Assembly (NCBI RefSeq): GCF_014196745.1
Contig: NZ_JACIEH010000002.1
Coordinates: 1,364,383-1,428,382 of the forward strand
Origin: Sphingomonas kyeonggiensis
GTDB taxonomy: Bacteria > Pseudomonadota > Alphaproteobacteria > Sphingomonadales > Sphingomonadaceae
Direction of reading: 5' to 3'
DNA: 64,000 nucleotides
In this document: positions 19,612 to 29,400 of the stretch, piece after piece
Numbering within the stretch: the first letter of the stretch is position 1
Layout of the letters: each line of letters starts with the position of its first letter
Made by a program: the position numbers and the translations under genes
The notes under the pieces: generated by a model
Told to the model about the DNA's origin: nothing
What the model saw: only the letters and a program-made list of their open reading frames with translations
Databases searched by the model: none

Positions 19612-20505
19612 ATGGAAAATCGGAGATGGGTTGAAATCGTTGAAGAGAATATTCAACGATTTGGCGACCTCGTTGTCGGCATCGATCCATTCCTTCCAGA
19701 TATTCCACATGTTCTGCGTCAGGCTGGCGATGCTGAGAGCTGGATTTCGGGCTATGTCGACTTCATCCTCGATACCGTCGAAGGAAGTGTTGGGTTCGTA
19801 AAGTTTCAGTCGGCCTATTTCGAATCGCACGGACTCGTCGGATTAGCAGCGCTTTCCGCTGGAATGAAAAGGGCGAAGGCGGCGGGAATGGGCGTCATCT
19901 TGGACGCAAAACGTGGAGACATTGGCGCTACCGCTGCAGCATATGCTCGTGCCTATCTGGCGCCGGGTTCTGAGGGCGGTAGCGGAGACTTCGAAGCGGA
20001 CTGCCTGACAATTAACCCCTTGATGGGGCCCGACAGCCTCGATCCGTTTGTCGAATGCGCAAACCGGTTCGGGAAAGGTCTCTTTGTGTTGTGTCGCACT
20101 TCCAATCCGGGCGCGGGCTGGCTCCAGGACAAGATGGCGGGGAACAGGCTGATTTCCGATCGGGTCGCCGATTTGATCGGAGCCCTCTCTTCCCCAGAAA
20201 CCGGTTCCCTAAGTCCTTTCGGAGCTGTGATCGGAGCAACCGTACCGCAGGAGGGGCGTCGCCTGCGGCAGCTTTTGCCTCGCTCGATTATTCTTGCCCC
20301 TGGCCTCGGGGCTCAGGGAGGCGATGCCGCAAGCATCCATTCTCTTCGTGGCAATCGCTCTGGCGATCTACTTGTGCCCGTTTCGCGAGGATTGACCCGC
20401 ATCGAGGATCGGGATGTTTCGCTGGAGCGCTACCGCGCCGTCATCCAGGAAAGGGTCGATCAGTTCAAAGCGGCGATCGTGTACGATTACCACATGACGG
20501 CCTGA
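19612..20505 (+). CDS. pyrF: Orotidine 5'-phosphate decarboxylase, type 2
   Basis: A 297-residue protein from ATG 19612 with AGGGAG upstream. The active-site motif VILDAKRGDIGATAAAYA and the substrate loop LCRTSNPGAGWLQD identify the longer type-2 OMP decarboxylase, which makes UMP in pyrimidine synthesis. The C-terminal half includes GAVIGATVPQEGRRLRQLLP and PGLGAQGGD. Alphaproteobacteria normally carry the shorter type-1 PyrF of about 230 residues, so this may be an extra or transferred copy. Codon use is less GC-rich than in neighbouring genes (many ATT, GTT, TCG/TCT codons). It stands alone, without other pyr genes. Confidence 0.85.
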   Translation: MENRRWVEIVEENIQRFGDLVVGIDPFLPDIPHVLRQAGDAESWISGYVDFILDTVEGSVGFVKFQSAYFESHGLVGLAALSAGMKRAKAAGMGVILDAKRGDIGATAAAYARAYLAPGSEGGSGDFEADCLTINPLMGPDSLDPFVECANRFGKGLFVLCRTSNPGAGWLQDKMAGNRLISDRVADLIGALSSPETGSLSPFGAVIGATVPQEGRRLRQLLPRSIILAPGLGAQGGDAASIHSLRGNRSGDLLVPVSRGLTRIEDRDVSLERYRAVIQERVDQFKAAIVYDYHMTA

Positions 20506-20561
20506 ACAAGCCACCAGCCTAGGAAGGCCTTAGTCAACGTCCGCCTTCGCGATCGGTTGAC

Positions 20562-20608
20562 CGAAAGCAGCCTGACTGTTTTCCACCCATTCTCCGCCAT
20601 TCCGGCCC
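20562..20608 (+). repeat. Partial palindromic intergenic repeat
   Basis: CAGCCTGACTGTTTTCCACC followed by CATTCTCCGCCATTCCGGCC matches the TTTCCACCC core and right edge of other copies. Confidence 0.5.
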
Positions 20609-20636
20609 AAATCTTATATGCGAACGGGCGCCGCCG

Positions 20637-20648
20637 CCCCCCCCCCCC
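20637..20648 (+). repeat. Poly-C tract (12 C)
   Basis: An uninterrupted run of twelve C lies 71 nt before the start of the secreted protein gene at 20720. Homopolymers of this length can vary by slippage and may influence the promoter or leader of that gene. Confidence 0.7.
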
Positions 20649-20719
20649 GAAGAGATCAGCACCGCGTCAGAAGTGGTAGGACCGCCAATTCGCGTAATGC
20701 TCATTATGGGAGGGTAGTC

Positions 20720-21190
20720 ATGAGTAAGCTCGCAATGTTCAGTGCGCTGGGCATGATGCTCACAGGTGCATTACCGGCGGCAGCGCAAAGCTGGACTCCG
20801 CCAGGACCAGTCACACTCGCTGGCAACGTCACCGTTCAGGAACCGTCTTTGACGCTCAATTGCCGCATTGTCGGCACGGGCGCCATAAGTACGAGCGGCA
20901 CCTTCCGGCTAAACACGCTCGCCTTGCAGCCGGGCAGCTCCCCCTTGTGCCCAGCGATTCTTCTGAGCGGCAACCCATTGCAGGTGATTTCCAGCACGGA
21001 CGGCATCATCTTCACCAACCTGCAATGGACCGGCATAACCGCCAACTGCGTGGGGAACATGACAGCGGCATATAATTCAAATAGCGGGTTCATCACCTTC
21101 AACCTTTACAGTTCTATTCCCGCAACGTCTGGACCTGGGTTTTGTCGTCTGCAGGGCCCAGCTTGGTTCACGCCCGTCGCCCACCCCTGA
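20720..21190 (+). CDS. Small secreted protein of unknown function
   Basis: A 156-residue protein with GGGAGGG just before ATG 20720 and a signal peptide cleaved near AAAQS (residue 23). The mature part is rich in Thr, Ser, Gly and Pro, predicted mostly beta strand, with five Cys spread through it (LTLNCRIVG, SPLCPAILL, ITANCVGNM, GPGFCRLQG). That suggests disulfides in an extracellular or periplasmic fold. The general look recalls PraB-like surface proteins, but I cannot assign a family with confidence. No operon partner. Confidence 0.7.
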   Translation: MSKLAMFSALGMMLTGALPAAAQSWTPPGPVTLAGNVTVQEPSLTLNCRIVGTGAISTSGTFRLNTLALQPGSSPLCPAILLSGNPLQVISSTDGIIFTNLQWTGITANCVGNMTAAYNSNSGFITFNLYSSIPATSGPGFCRLQGPAWFTPVAHP

Positions 21191-21233
21191 TGAGGTCGGG
21201 CGCAACCTGGGGACCGATGCCGGGTAAAGTTCT

Positions 21234-21290
21234 GAACGACCGCTTTCCACCCTAGTCGGCCGTTCAGCGAGCGCTAGGCCGGATCCGAAG
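21234..21290 (+). repeat. Palindromic intergenic repeat copy
   Basis: GAACGACCGCTTTCCACCC, then TAGTCGGCCGTTCAGCG, is nearly identical to the left half of the full copy at 53081. It sits between convergent genes. Confidence 0.65.
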
Positions 21291-21389
21291 GCGCAGGGCC
21301 GCCAACGCCGATAAGCCGCCGTTTTGCGTGCAGTTCAAATAGGAGGTCCGAGCGCGCGGTGCGCCCGGACCCTATTGCCTGCGCCGACG

Positions 21390-24242
21390 TCAGAACCCGT
21401 ACGAGAGACGCAGGTAGCCGAACTGGCCCGGCAGGTCATAGGTGGTTGGATCGAAATTTGCGCTGTCGCACGTGAAGCATTGCGGCGGATCCCGGTCGAA
21501 CACGTTGTTCACCCCGGCCGTGAGCCGGAGGCGATGATCCATCCAACCCGGCGAAAAATAGAGCTGAACGTCCCCATAGAAGACATTGCCCATGCGGTGC
21601 ACGCCGTCACGCTCATCGACCGCTGAGATGTATCGTCCGGTGAATGAAATGCCATAGGCCGGCGCCGACCAGTCGATCGTGCCGTTCAGCTTGAACTTCG
21701 GATAGGCCTGATCCGGGCTGCCCCGTTCGGTGCCGGCATATTCTTGCGTCGGCGCATTGAGGTCCGAAGGCGGCACGATGTTGTATTTGATCAGATGTGC
21801 CGCGTTGACGTTTAGCCCGACCGATCCACCGCCGAACTGGGCCGAACGAAAGGCCAGGGTCCAGTCGATGCCCGAGGTCTCGATCGCGTTGAGGTTGAGC
21901 AACCGTGCATTGATCGAGGCCACCGCACCGCTACCGGTTCGAGTGATCGCAGCACAGCTGACCGGATCGGCGTTGAACGCACAGCGCGAGAGCGTAAGCG
22001 TCGCTGGGACAGAGTCGATCGCATTGCGCAATTTGATGCTGTACCAATTGACCTCGAGGCTCAGCGCGCTGGCAAAGCCGCCGCGCGCCCAGCTTGGGCT
22101 ATACACGCCGCCCGCGGTCCAGGTCTCCGCGGTTTCCGGCTTCAACGCGGTGTTACCTTGCGAAAAGACGCCGAGCTGGCCGCCCGTGGGTTCGGCATAG
22201 CTTCCATTGGCCGGAACGCCGTTGGCAATGCAATTGGAGCGGACCGTTGCGTTTGTCTGGAAAGAACCTCCCGGTGCGCTGGTACACGGATCGTCGATCG
22301 TCGCGTCGAAGCGTGAGGGTCCGGCATAGAGCTCGCCGATGCTAGGCGCGCGCAGACTTTCGGCATAGCCGCCACGGAAGAGCAGGTCCGGCACCGGCTT
22401 CCAGAGCCCCGAAGCCGTGAAGGTGGTGTTGCTACCGAACGATGAATAGTCGGAATAGCGCACCGCACCGCTCAGTTCGAGCGAATGAAAGAAGGGCGTG
22501 TTCGCGAGCAGCGGCACGCGGAGCTCGCCATAGACTTCGTCGACATTGAACCCACCCCGCGCCGGGCTGGTCGGCACGTCCGCGCCAAGCCCCGCGACGA
22601 TGATCGGATCGGGATCGTAGCTGGCGTGCTGGTCCCGATGCTCATAGCCGAGCGCGATGCCCACCGGACCGGCCGGCAGGTTGAATAGCTCGCCCGACAG
22701 ATTGGCCGTGAAGTCCCATAGCCGCTGGCTGCTCTTGTCCCGCTCGTCGAAGGTGACGTAGTCGAGCATCGCCTGAGTGACCGATCCAGCACCACCAAAG
22801 ATGTTGAACGGTACGCAGCTGCCAGTGCAGGCTGCCACCGGCCCGAGCGCGCGGGCGAGGTTCGCCGCGTTGACGTTGCCAGTGAACAGCTGGTGCGCGT
22901 CGTTGATCCCGTAGACGCCATTGACGTCCCAATACCATTTATGGTCGCCGAGGTCGAAGGAGCCGTCGAACGTGAGCGTGGCGGAGAGCGTGTCGACGGT
23001 TTGGCTGAACACGCGCTGCCCGGCCTCGACGAAGCGGCGGCGCACCGTCGAATAATTGGCGGGCGTCCCGTTGGTGCCCGAGGAGAGCGTGACTCCGAAG
23101 GGATTGTAGGGATTGGTCACGTCGATCGAGATTGTGTCGAGCAAATTGCCGTTGCCGGCGTCGGGCCCGACGAACAAGGGAAGGAACGCTGCCTTGGTGG
23201 TCGACTGGCGGTGGTTGGCCACCAGCTTGGCGCGCATGTTGATGTTCTCGCCAATCTCCTGCTTGAAGTTGACGAAGCCGCCGTAGCGCTCAGATGGTGT
23301 CAGCAAATAATTGAACGGGGCGAAGTTGAAGGAGTCGGTCGCCGAGGAATAGGCCCTGAAATCGGCGGGATAGACCGGCGTCCGCCCGATGACCGGGGCT
23401 TTCAGCGTCAGGCTTTGGCCGAGCACGTCGAAGCGGCCGTTGGGGATCGCGCTTGAGCAGCCTCCCGCGGCGCAACTGGTCGCCCCCGGCGTGGGGAATT
23501 GGGAGATCGAGCGATCGGCCGTGCTGACGGCTTCCTGCTTGGTATAATAGCCACCAAATACCAACGATGTCCCGGTATCGAGGGACTGGATGCCGTAGCT
23601 CGCTTCGTAGTTCTGGGTGTGGCCGTCGCCCTGGCGGTAGGTCCCGAACTGCGCCGAGGCGCGCAGGCCCTGCTGCGCCTGCTTGGTGATGATGTTGACC
23701 ACGCCCGCCACTGCATCGGTGCCGTAGAGCGGAGAGGCCCCGGACTGGAGCACTTCCACGCGCTCGATCATGCTGGTGGGCAACGCGTTGAGATCGACGG
23801 AGGCGGGAATGCCGCCTGCCGCCGTACCGTTGACATAGCGCAACCCATCGACGAGCACGAGGGTGCGCTTGGCAGCGAGATAGCGCAGGTCAATTTCCGC
23901 CGAGCCAGAGCTCACGCCAGTTCCATCGGGCGGACCGCCGATATTGCCCGCGTTGTTTACCTTGGTGTTCAACCCCCCGCCGGCACTTGGCAGGCGCTGA
24001 AGCACGTCGGCAACCGAACTAAGGCCGGTGCGGGCGATAGAAGCTTCATCGACTGTGGTCACCGGCTTCGCCTGATCAAGCGGACTTCGTCGGATGCGCG
24101 AACCGGTGACGACAATTTCCTGATCGGTCACCTGTACATCATCGGTCTGTGTCGTCTGTGCCTGGGCGGGCATCGCCGCCAAGGCGGTCGCAAGCGCCGC
24201 AGTTGCGATGCCGGCATTCTTCCACAACTTGATATCGCGCAT
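21390..24242 (-). CDS. TonB-dependent outer-membrane receptor (no STN domain)
   Basis: A 950-residue receptor starting at ATG 24242 with GGAGGA upstream. Signal peptide to about AQAQT, TonB box EIVVTGSRIRR near residue 44, plug domain with VLQRLPSAGGGLN and LVLVDGLRYVNG, then ERVEVLQSGASPLYGTDAVA and a large beta-barrel ending in YLRLSYGF with terminal Phe. No STN domain precedes the TonB box, so direct anti-sigma signalling is not expected. It is divergent from the sigma/FecR pair at 24.8-26.4 kb. The ligand is unknown; the plug type is common in sphingomonads. Confidence 0.92.
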   Translation of the reverse strand: MRDIKLWKNAGIATAALATALAAMPAQAQTTQTDDVQVTDQEIVVTGSRIRRSPLDQAKPVTTVDEASIARTGLSSVADVLQRLPSAGGGLNTKVNNAGNIGGPPDGTGVSSGSAEIDLRYLAAKRTLVLVDGLRYVNGTAAGGIPASVDLNALPTSMIERVEVLQSGASPLYGTDAVAGVVNIITKQAQQGLRASAQFGTYRQGDGHTQNYEASYGIQSLDTGTSLVFGGYYTKQEAVSTADRSISQFPTPGATSCAAGGCSSAIPNGRFDVLGQSLTLKAPVIGRTPVYPADFRAYSSATDSFNFAPFNYLLTPSERYGGFVNFKQEIGENINMRAKLVANHRQSTTKAAFLPLFVGPDAGNGNLLDTISIDVTNPYNPFGVTLSSGTNGTPANYSTVRRRFVEAGQRVFSQTVDTLSATLTFDGSFDLGDHKWYWDVNGVYGINDAHQLFTGNVNAANLARALGPVAACTGSCVPFNIFGGAGSVTQAMLDYVTFDERDKSSQRLWDFTANLSGELFNLPAGPVGIALGYEHRDQHASYDPDPIIVAGLGADVPTSPARGGFNVDEVYGELRVPLLANTPFFHSLELSGAVRYSDYSSFGSNTTFTASGLWKPVPDLLFRGGYAESLRAPSIGELYAGPSRFDATIDDPCTSAPGGSFQTNATVRSNCIANGVPANGSYAEPTGGQLGVFSQGNTALKPETAETWTAGGVYSPSWARGGFASALSLEVNWYSIKLRNAIDSVPATLTLSRCAFNADPVSCAAITRTGSGAVASINARLLNLNAIETSGIDWTLAFRSAQFGGGSVGLNVNAAHLIKYNIVPPSDLNAPTQEYAGTERGSPDQAYPKFKLNGTIDWSAPAYGISFTGRYISAVDERDGVHRMGNVFYGDVQLYFSPGWMDHRLRLTAGVNNVFDRDPPQCFTCDSANFDPTTYDLPGQFGYLRLSYGF

Positions 24243-24760
24243 GGTCGATCCTCCACTGAGCCTTGGCGAGACATCCTCTTTTTGTCGTTGGTCACAGGAG
24301 AGAAACAAACCCTCGGCGTTTGCGCAATGGCAACGGGGGCACGTGCCGCGATCAATCGCGCAGTGTGGCTTTGGCGTGACAGCGGCGAGGGAAGCTCGGG
24401 AAGAGGCGGCGCGGAGCGAACCGACCGGGATTGGGTCGGAAGACGAATGGCTGCTGGCTGCTTCTGCTATGACCGGACTTGAAGCCGACAGTCGCCTATC
24501 GGCCCAAAAACCGCTGGCCTGCTCTCGTCCAACCTGCCGGTCGGGAGTGCGCCCGATTTCGCCCGCTTCCGAAACGAGGTTTGAGCACATAAGCTGGCCG
24601 TTCGTTCGAGACGCTCGCGACGGCCGCATGAATGCCGGAGTTTGCAAACGCCCAGCCTGTCAGCCTTAGCCTACAAATCGCCAAACTCCGCGCCGGCTAG
24701 TGGTCATGATATTTTGCAACCAAACAAACTATCTTTTCCTAGGGGGGAAATTCTCTTCCC
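24243..24760. other. Divergent intergenic region, no gene seen
   Basis: This 0.5-kb region between the TBDR and the sigma gene must hold both promoters. It contains an AT-rich block (about 24710-24760) near the sigma gene and scattered GC-rich motifs resembling worn intergenic repeats. No convincing -35/-10 pair can be named. Confidence 0.35.
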
Positions 24761-24771
24761 ATGTCTCATAG

Positions 24772-25401
24772 ATTGCAGAACGGGAGTTAATCTCGGCAGG
24801 GGAGGGGTTTACGCAAGGGGCAGCGGACAAGCAGCTCGCGCAGCGGCGCCGGATTGCGACCTGGGTCGCACGCGAGATCGTTCCCCATGCGGGGCGAATT
24901 CGTCGATGGCTGGCGCGCTCGCGCCTTTCGCCTGAGGATGTCGACGAAGTTATGCAGGAAGCCTATTGCCGCATCGCCATGCTGCCCTCGGTCGATCATA
25001 TCGATCAGCCGCTCGCCTATATGTTTGCGACTTGCCGCAACCTGCTAGTGCGCCGCCTCAAGCGCCAGCAGGTCGTCGTGCTCGAGGCGCTGAGCGAGAT
25101 CGAATCCTGGGAAGACGAAACCAGCCCCTCGCCCGAAGAGCAGGCGGCGCGTCGGCTGAGCTATGAGCGCGTACTGGCAATTATCGGGGCGCTACCCGAG
25201 CGCTGCCGCAAGGTCATTGAACTGCGCAAGATCGAGGGATGGTCGCAGAAGGAAATCGCCATGCATCTGGGCATGACCGAAAAGGCCGTCGAGAAGCAGG
25301 TCTGGGTCGGTGTCCGCGCGATCAGGAGCGCCTGGGTTAGGGCCGAGACGCGGAGTGAGGACCTCATGCTGAGCATCGAGCGCAAGGAGGCGCGGCGATG
25401 A
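24772..25401 (+). CDS. ECF RNA polymerase sigma factor (FecI-like), unusual start
   Basis: The frame is open from 24772 and conserved sigma sequence begins well before the first ATG (24952): WVAREIVPHAGRIRRWLARS and SPEDVDEVMQEAYCRIA are region 2, and RKVIELRKIEGWSQKEIAMHLGMTEKAVEKQ is region 4. No ATG, GTG or TTG lies in frame between 24772 and 24951. Initiation must use a rare codon, or a base is wrong: an ATG at 24761 with AGGGGGG upstream would enter this frame after a one-base shift. The gene directs transcription for surface signalling with the FecR encoded next (ATGA overlap) and the following TBDR. Confidence 0.78.
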   Translation: MAERELISAGEGFTQGAADKQLAQRRRIATWVAREIVPHAGRIRRWLARSRLSPEDVDEVMQEAYCRIAMLPSVDHIDQPLAYMFATCRNLLVRRLKRQQVVVLEALSEIESWEDETSPSPEEQAARRLSYERVLAIIGALPERCRKVIELRKIEGWSQKEIAMHLGMTEKAVEKQVWVGVRAIRSAWVRAETRSEDLMLSIERKEARR

Positions 25402-26357
25402 CGGCATCCTCCATGGCCGAGGCTCGCGACATCGCGGCGCATTTTATAGCGCGCATGGATTCCGGCACGTGGAGCGAGTCCGACGAGGCCAAGCTTCAGG
25501 CGTGGCTTTCAGAAGATCTGAAGCGCCACGGGTTGTTGCTCGAGATGCAGGCCGAGTGGTTGGCGCTCACGCCCGCTGTGGAAACGTCAGCCCTGACAGC
25601 TCCGGAAGATCTAGGCGAGCCGGAGGCGGGGTCGCGACGATGGGCGCGGCGCGGCATCCTCGGCGGGATCGCGGCTTCCGCCGCAATCGTGTTCGGTGGC
25701 ACGCGATGGGCGGAGGGGCCGTCCGAATTCTCCACGCGTCTGGGCGAGATCCGCCGCCTGCCCCTCTCCGATGGATCGGTGATGACCATCAACTCGGGCA
25801 GCAATCTCAGTGTCGCCATGGAGAAGCGGTCGCGTCAGGTGGAGCTGGCCCAGGGAGAAGCCTGGTTCGAGGTTGCCAAGGACGCGCACCGGCCCTTTGT
25901 CGTGACCGCGGGCAATGTTCGGGTTCGCGCGGTCGGTACGGCCTTTTCCGTGCGCCGCCGCGAGACGGGCGTGGAAGTCCAGGTCACGGAGGGCGTGGTG
26001 GAGACCTGGTCCGACGGGGACCGCAGCCTGCGCATGCGATTGAAGGCCGGCGACCGCGCCATGCTCAGTGCCCATGCCGTACTCGACTATGAGACGGACA
26101 TTTCTTCTTCGGTCGACCGCTCGCTCGCCTGGAGAAGCGGAATGATCGATCTGGATGGCCGCACGCTCGCCGACGCGGCCGAGGAGTTCAACCGCTACAA
26201 CACACGCCAGATCATCATCGCGGATTCGCGGGTTGCTCGGGAGGAACTCTCGGGCCTGTTTCGTATCAATGATCCCGAAGGCTTCGCCGAGACCGTGAAG
26301 ACCAGTCTCGGCGTGTCGGTCGATATGACGCAATCGGAGATCATCCGGATAAAATGA
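25398..26357 (+). CDS. FecR-family anti-sigma factor
   Basis: A 319-residue protein whose ATG overlaps the sigma-factor stop (ATGA). N-terminal cytoplasmic domain (DUF4880-like, DEAKLQAWLSEDLKRHGLL), one transmembrane segment near residues 87-103 (RGILGGIAASAAIVFGG), then the periplasmic FecR domain (GEIRRLPLSDGSVMTINSGS, QGEAWFEVAKDAHRPFVV) and a C-terminal STN-contact region (LADAAEEFNRYNTRQIII). It should hold the sigma factor until the STN domain of the downstream receptor signals ligand binding. Confidence 0.92.
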   Translation: MTASSMAEARDIAAHFIARMDSGTWSESDEAKLQAWLSEDLKRHGLLLEMQAEWLALTPAVETSALTAPEDLGEPEAGSRRWARRGILGGIAASAAIVFGGTRWAEGPSEFSTRLGEIRRLPLSDGSVMTINSGSNLSVAMEKRSRQVELAQGEAWFEVAKDAHRPFVVTAGNVRVRAVGTAFSVRRRETGVEVQVTEGVVETWSDGDRSLRMRLKAGDRAMLSAHAVLDYETDISSSVDRSLAWRSGMIDLDGRTLADAAEEFNRYNTRQIIIADSRVAREELSGLFRINDPEGFAETVKTSLGVSVDMTQSEIIRIK

Positions 26358-26455
26358 GGAAATAAATTCGAGACGGCGGGAAGGATTTTTCCATAAATCG
26401 TCTCAAATACAAGTGCGGGGACAATACTCCGCCAGAAAAAATATAGGGGAGGAAG

Positions 26456-29400
26456 ATGAATATTTCCACTGTTCGTGGAGCCCTGCTCGTGTCTTCGGCA
26501 ATCGTCTGTGCGGCTGTGTCGCCGGCGCGCGCTGAGGCCCAGGTCCGCCAATTCTCGATTGAGGCGCAGTCCGCCGATACTGCGATCAGCCAGCTTGGGC
26601 GCCAGGGCGGTATCCAGATCGTGGCGGCGCGTCGCGTGACCCGCGCGGTGCGTACCAATGCCGTGCGCGGCGAGATGCGTGCGGAAGAGGCGCTGACCCG
26701 GCTGCTCGCCGGTACGGGGCTGACGGCGCGGCGCACGGGCCCGACTTCCTTTGCCATCATTTCGAGGACCCCGTCGCCGACACCGCCGGGCGGCGGCGTG
26801 CCGACAAGCTCTGCCGCGGCCGCTCCGAGCCAGACCGCTCTTGCCCAGCGCGTGTCGGCGCCCGGCGCGGCGCCGCAGGACGCCGGGCAGGAGGCATCCG
26901 CCGCGGAAGAGGCCATCGTGGTCACTGGATTCCGCGGCAGCCTTGCCAAGGCACAGGACCTGAAGCGCAGGGCCATCAACGTCACCGAGAGTATCTTGGC
27001 CGAGGACATGGCCAAGATGCCCGATCTCAATCTCTCGGAGTCGATCCAGAGGCTGCCGGGCGTGGCGATCTCTCGCGAAGGCGGTGAAGGCCGCAACATC
27101 ACGCTGCGCGGCTTCTCGCCGGATTTCACCCGCACCACGCTGAACGGGATGGAAGTGCCGGCCAGCAGCGACGGCCTCGATTCCGGCGGGTTCACCATCA
27201 ATGCCGGCCGCGCGTTCGACTTCCACGTCTTCGCCTCGGAACTGTTCAACCGGATCGACGTCCAGAAGACCCAGCGCGCCTCGATCGAGGAAGGCGGCAT
27301 CGCCGGCACGGTCGATCTCTATTCGGCCAAGCCGTTCGACTTCAAAGGCTTCCACATCGTCGGGTCGGCCCAGGGCGGCTATAACCAGATGACGCGCAAG
27401 GTCGATCCGCGCGCGACGCTGATGATTTCCGATACCTTCGCCAATGATACGATCGGCATCCTGCTATCCGCGGCCTATTCCAAGCGCACGGTTTATCAGG
27501 AGGGTTTTGCCAGCGTCCGCTGGACCTCGCCCTTCGTCAATGGCGACAGCTGGGCCGACACCAATCCGACGGTTACCGGCACGCCGACCAATTGCGGTGC
27601 GGCCGACCGGCTCGATTGCCTCTGGGCGCCGCGGCTACCGCGAGCGGATTTTTTCGGCAATGACCAGAAGCGGCTTGGCCTGACCGGCTCGCTCCAGGTG
27701 AAGCCCGTCGACGGCATGAAGATCAGCTTCGACGTGCTCTATTCCCAGCTGGACAACGACCGGTACAATTACAATTCGATGGAGTGGCTGCTGACGCACG
27801 GCACGGCGGGCAACTTCGTCGGCCAGACGCCACTGTCCTTCACCATTGCGCCTGACGGCAAGCAGCTCATAGCGGCGGCCTTCAACGACGTGACCTCCTG
27901 GTATGAGAGCCGGCACCAGACTTCGACCTCGAAGTTCCAGCAATATGTGCTTTCGGGAGATTATCAGCTCTCCGATACGCTCAAGTTCGACGCCATGGTG
28001 GGCACCGCGCGCGACGCTGCCGACCGTAGCGAGCTGCGCTTCTACGCGCGCTCGGTCCCGCATTATTATGCCTATGACTATCGCGACAGCGTCGATGTCG
28101 CGAAGGTCAGCTATGGGAATTACGACCCGAACAACGTCGCCAATTTCATCGATGCGACGACAGCTGCGAACCGGCTAAACAATGTCGTGAAGGACAATTT
28201 CACGGCCAAGGCCAATCTCACGTTCGAAAAGGGTGCATTCACCGCGCAGCTGGGCGTCGCCCATAACCGCCGGCTGGTCCGCTACTCCGAAGCACAGGGC
28301 GACCTGCCGGGCTTCGCGCCGCAGAAGTACCTGACCAGCTTCCCGATCGAACATTTCGGGGACGGCGTCATCGATGGCGGCCTGCCCACCTTCGCGGTGA
28401 TCGATTTCGACAAGATCGCGAGTTCGGGGCTGATCTCGTCGAACTATCCGACGAACCTGGGCGCGGGTTGGGAGGTCACCGAGAAGACGACGGGCGGCTA
28501 TGGCGAAGTTAGCGGCGAAATCCCGATCGGTGCGATGAAGCTGCGGCTAGATGGCGGCGTGCGCTATGTGCGGACCGATGTCGGCTCCAGCGCCGTGATC
28601 GGGACCTCGCCGGTCACGGTCGATCGTCACTATGACAATTTCCTGCCGTCTTTCAACGCGGCGCTCAACATCACGCCGGATCTGGTAGCGCGCTTCGCCT
28701 ATGCCCGCTCGATGACGCGGCCGGGCCTCGCGGCACTGAACATTGCCGCACCGGTGTTCGAGTATACGACGCGTACAGTGAGCAATCTCGGCGACCCCAA
28801 CCTCAAGCCGTACCTTTCGAACGACTTCGACCTCGGCCTCGAATGGTATTTCGGCAAGGGCGGCCTTATCGCGATCGGCGGCTTCAAGAAGAATATCGTG
28901 AGCTCGCTGACAACCTCGGTCGTCCAGCAGGCGGTGCCCACCGAGTTCTGGGCCGCGATCTATGCCGATCCGCGCTACAGCCCGTCCTACAATGCCGATC
29001 CAAAGACCGCGCAGTACACCTTCTACAAGACGGTGAACTCGCCCGGCGGCAACAGCGTCACCGGCTTCGAGGCGACGCTCAACCTGCCGTTCACCTTCCT
29101 GCCGGGGCTGCTCTCGAACCTTGGTTTCGCCTCCAACTACACCCATGTCTCGGCGCGGGATTCGACGGGCCTTTCGCCCAATTCGTATAATTTCACCGGC
29201 TATTACGACACCGGCAAGATGGGCCTGCGCGTCTCGGTCAACAAGCGCGACGACTATCTGCTGAGCGAGCCAGGCGGCAACGGCCATGTCCAGGAGCGCA
29301 AATACGGCCCGACCCAGGTCGACCTCTCGGCCTATTACAACCTCACCAAGCGGCTGAGCCTCAACGTGCAGGGCATCAACATCACCAACGAGAAGGAGCG

